Origin: UBA1431 sp002329665
GTDB taxonomy: Bacteria; Bacillota; Clostridia; Christensenellales; UBA1431
DNA length: 64,000 nt
NCBI GenBank assembly: GCA_040772545.1
Contig: JAXGXY010000004.1
Location: 1-64,000, forward strand
Direction: 5' to 3'
The notes under the pieces are model-generated. The model was not told the DNA's origin and made no database searches. It saw only the letters and a program-made list of their open reading frames with translations. Made by a program: the position numbers and the translations under genes. Each line of letters opens with the position of its first letter. Positions within the stretch are counted from its first letter, which is position 1. This document shows, piece after piece, positions 62,054-64,000 of the stretch.

Positions 62054-62097
62054 CGCCCGATCGGGCCCCTGTGCGGTAGTTTGGGACGAATCGGGCG
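62054..62097 (-). terminator. Terminator of the unknown gene at 62.1-62.7 kb
   Basis: CGCCCGAT / ATCGGGCG stem. On the minus strand it is followed by TTTTTGT, 18 bp after the stop codon. It separates that gene from dnaD-dnaI. Confidence 0.65.
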
Positions 62098-62114
62098 AAA
62101 ACGCTGAAACGGGG

Positions 62115-62738
62115 TTACCATGCAGCCGCGTCTGCGGCGGGGATCATGCCGGAATGGTTGAGCAGGGCGAAAAGGTACGGTTTTTCCTTGTCAAAACCCG
62201 TGAAAAGCCGGAGTTCCTCGCGATGGCGCACAATGATACCTTTTTTGCGCAGAAGCAACTCGATATGGCCGCTGTTTTCCGCGGCGAACTCGCGCACGTA
62301 GACCACCGGCAGCGCGAGCGCCAGATACTCCCCGGCTTCGGGGTTTTCCTCGTGCAGCGAGGAGATGTCGCGGTAGATGTCCAGCGCGGCGAAAGTCATT
62401 TCGGGGAAGATGTTCACGGTTTCGATCTGATGGTGCTCGCCGCTGTCCGAAGCGGACGTCCCGGCCAGGTAGAGTTCCAGCCCGTCTTCGGAAACGAAGA
62501 CGCTGAACACGACGCCTTCTACGTGTTTGGGAATGGGCGCCTCCTCGAATACGGAGCGGAGCCAGTGCACGAACTGCGCGTAGGACTCCAAAAATTCTTC
62601 GTGTTCGAACAAAGGCGTATCGGCGATGGAAAACCTTGCCTCCAGCTGCCTGTTGAGTAACGCCCACCCGTCCTCGAGACGGGGCAGGGCCGAAATGAGT
62701 TCGTCCATGCATAAACCGACAGCATCGGGGTCGCTCAT
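62115..62738 (-). CDS. Unknown conserved-looking acidic protein
   Basis: 207 residues, RBS AAAGGAAA before ATG 62738. I recognise no family. It is soluble and acidic. The first 70 residues look helical (LPRLEDGWALLNRQLEA), followed by alternating strand-like segments (VVFSVFVSEDGLELYLAG, VVYVREFA, IIVRHREELRLFTGF). No signal peptide, no membrane helix and no catalytic motif. It has its own terminator and sits between the dnaD-dnaI pair and the decarboxylase. Confidence 0.7.
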   Translation of the reverse strand: MSDPDAVGLCMDELISALPRLEDGWALLNRQLEARFSIADTPLFEHEEFLESYAQFVHWLRSVFEEAPIPKHVEGVVFSVFVSEDGLELYLAGTSASDSGEHHQIETVNIFPEMTFAALDIYRDISSLHEENPEAGEYLALALPVVYVREFAAENSGHIELLLRKKGIIVRHREELRLFTGFDKEKPYLFALLNHSGMIPAADAAAW

Positions 62739-63022
62739 GGTGTGTTTCCTTTCAATGAATTGTGATTTGAACCAGAATATATCTATTCTTTAACGGCTTT
62801 GAAATATCCTTTTTATTATAACATATTTTTTAAAGGGGTTTCCTTTCTTTTTGCTGAATATTGGTGGAATAATGGTGGAAGACCGGTTAAAATGGCCTCG
62901 GGCTTTGCCCGGAGGGAGGAGCCCTGCCGCGATCCCTTCGATCGCGGTTCGTTTGTGGGGAACGCCGGGGCGTATTGGCCCGGAAGGGCTAAGCGAGACG
63001 GCGTTTCTGTTTGGAGGTGCGC

Positions 63023-64000
63023 ATGCAGGAAAAGATGCCCGTGGTGGACATGCTCGAAAGATGGGCCGGACGAAGCCGCCACCGGCTGCATATGCCCGGC
63101 CACAAGGGCGGCAGGGGCCTTGATAACGCGCCCGGTTTCGACGCGCTTCGTTTCGATGCGACCGAGCTTGCCGACACCGACGACCTGTTCGCGCCGGCCG
63201 GCGCGCTGAAAGAGGCGATGGAGCTGGCCGCGGCGGGGTTTTTCGCGGTCTGGACGCGGTTTCTGACCGCGGGGGCTACGGCCGGCGTCCTCGCGATGCT
63301 GCTCTCGCTCGAACCGGGGGCGGACGTCGTTGTGGGGCGCGACTGCCACCGGTCGGTGGCGGCGGGGGTCGAACTCGCGGGCCTCAGGCCGGTATTCGTC
63401 TATCCTGAGACGCTAGAAGACGGCCTGCCCGGGTGCGTGCGCCCGGACCGCGTCGAGGACGCGCTGAAAAAGCGGCGCGCAGGCGCGGTGGTTGTCACGT
63501 ACCCGAACTATTACGGCCTGTGCCCGGACCTCGGCGCTATCCGCGCGGCGGCCGACCGCCACGGCGCGCTGCTGCTGGTCGACGGCGCGCACGGCACGCA
63601 TTTCGCGAGCGGCGCGCCCGCGCTGCCGCCGTATGCGGGGCGGTTCGCAGACGTTTGGGTGGACGGAGCGCACAAGACGATTGGCGCGATGGGGCAGGGC
63701 GCTTTCATGCATATGGGCGCGCGCGCCAGCGACAAGGGGATGGCGCGGGAAACGCTCGAACGCGCGCTCGCGCTGGTGCACACGTCGAGCCCGTCCTACC
63801 CGGTGCTCGCCTCGCTGGACGCGGCGCGGCAGCGGCTCTTCACGAAAGGAGCCGAGTGGCAGGACTTCGCGCTCTCGTGCCAGGAAGCGTTGCGGTCCAT
63901 CGACGCGCTGCCCGGCCTCGCCTGCCCCGGCCTTAGCGCAACCGGACGGGCGGGTGTCGCCGCTTACGATCCCACGCGGCTGGTGGCTGACGTGCGCGGG
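63023..64000 (+). CDS. Orn/Lys/Arg decarboxylase family protein, 3' end outside the window
   Basis: The first 326 codons are open to the last base of the window; there is no stop. RBS GGAGG lies 5 nt before ATG 63023. PLP-dependent fold type I: LHMPGHKGG near residue 24-32, LVDGAHGTHF, and the PLP lysine in DGAHKTIGAMGQGAF. Gram-positive members of about 480 residues include SpeA/YaaO-type arginine, lysine or ornithine decarboxylases, often placed near tmk and holB. Substrate not decidable. Upstream, 62739-63022 carries an AT-rich patch with a -10-like TATAAC but no gene. Confidence 0.88.
   Translation, partial: MQEKMPVVDMLERWAGRSRHRLHMPGHKGGRGLDNAPGFDALRFDATELADTDDLFAPAGALKEAMELAAAGFFAVWTRFLTAGATAGVLAMLLSLEPGADVVVGRDCHRSVAAGVELAGLRPVFVYPETLEDGLPGCVRPDRVEDALKKRRAGAVVVTYPNYYGLCPDLGAIRAAADRHGALLLVDGAHGTHFASGAPALPPYAGRFADVWVDGAHKTIGAMGQGAFMHMGARASDKGMARETLERALALVHTSSPSYPVLASLDAARQRLFTKGAEWQDFALSCQEALRSIDALPGLACPGLSATGRAGVAAYDPTRLVADVRG

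Overview
The window is a chromosomal segment built around a replication origin. The gene order gyrA-gyrB-remB-recF-dnaN-dnaA (minus strand), then oriC, then rpmH-rnpA-yidD-yidC-jag-mnmE-mnmG-rsmG-noc-parA-parB (plus strand) is the classical Bacillota origin layout. The coding DNA is GC-rich and TTG or GTG starts are frequent (gyrA, rnpA, yidC, parA, cca and others). Noc, AddAB, DnaD/DnaI-type loader proteins, an HPr-like protein, a pumping pyrophosphatase and DUF3048/DUF4177 proteins all point to a GC-rich member of the Clostridia. A Christensenellales-like gut lineage is possible, but that is inference. There are no rRNA genes, no CRISPR array and no recognisable transposase.

Layout. 1-9.3 kb: a short direct repeat, two tRNA-Ser genes beside serS, argS, uppP, ychF, a stray cluster of three perfect DnaA boxes, a ferritin-like/VIT-family transporter and a secreted caspase-like protein with five SH3-like repeats. 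9.3-18.3 kb: the gyrase/replication-initiation genes on the minus strand. 16.8 and 18.4 kb: a two-part origin, with a DnaA box next to DnaA-trio-like triplets between dnaA and dnaN, and five DnaA boxes upstream of dnaA. 18.6-28.3 kb: the rpmH operon, tRNA-modification genes and the segregation genes, with two parS sites at 28.28 and 29.05 kb. 29-34.5 kb: cvpA, a membrane beta-propeller-like protein, a lipid kinase, dapF and a CCA-type nucleotidyltransferase. 34.6-35.8 kb: a large hierarchical repeat array. 35.8-43 kb: a surface-glycan-like block (solute-binding-like protein, methyltransferase, 1086-residue multidomain glycosyltransferase, DUF3048 lipoprotein, sugar-phosphate transferase). 43.8-54.8 kb: hppA, an HPr-like protein, addB-addA, a secreted M6-like protease and a DUF4177 protein. 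55-64 kb: a short AlaRS, an M20 dipeptidase, radC, a DnaI/DnaC-like loader with a DnaD protein, an unknown gene and the 5' part of an Orn/Lys/Arg decarboxylase that runs off the window.

The most unusual structure is a family of intergenic repeats at four places (28.3, 34.7, 41.0 and 57.0 kb). They share a 22-bp word, a GC-rich perfect hairpin and, in the largest array, 74-bp units nested in longer units. All four lie just 3' of a gene, one sits between the two parS sites, and one supplies part of the promoter of the next operon. The repeats keep reading frames open on both strands, but the 74-bp period is not a multiple of three, so they are very unlikely to be coding.
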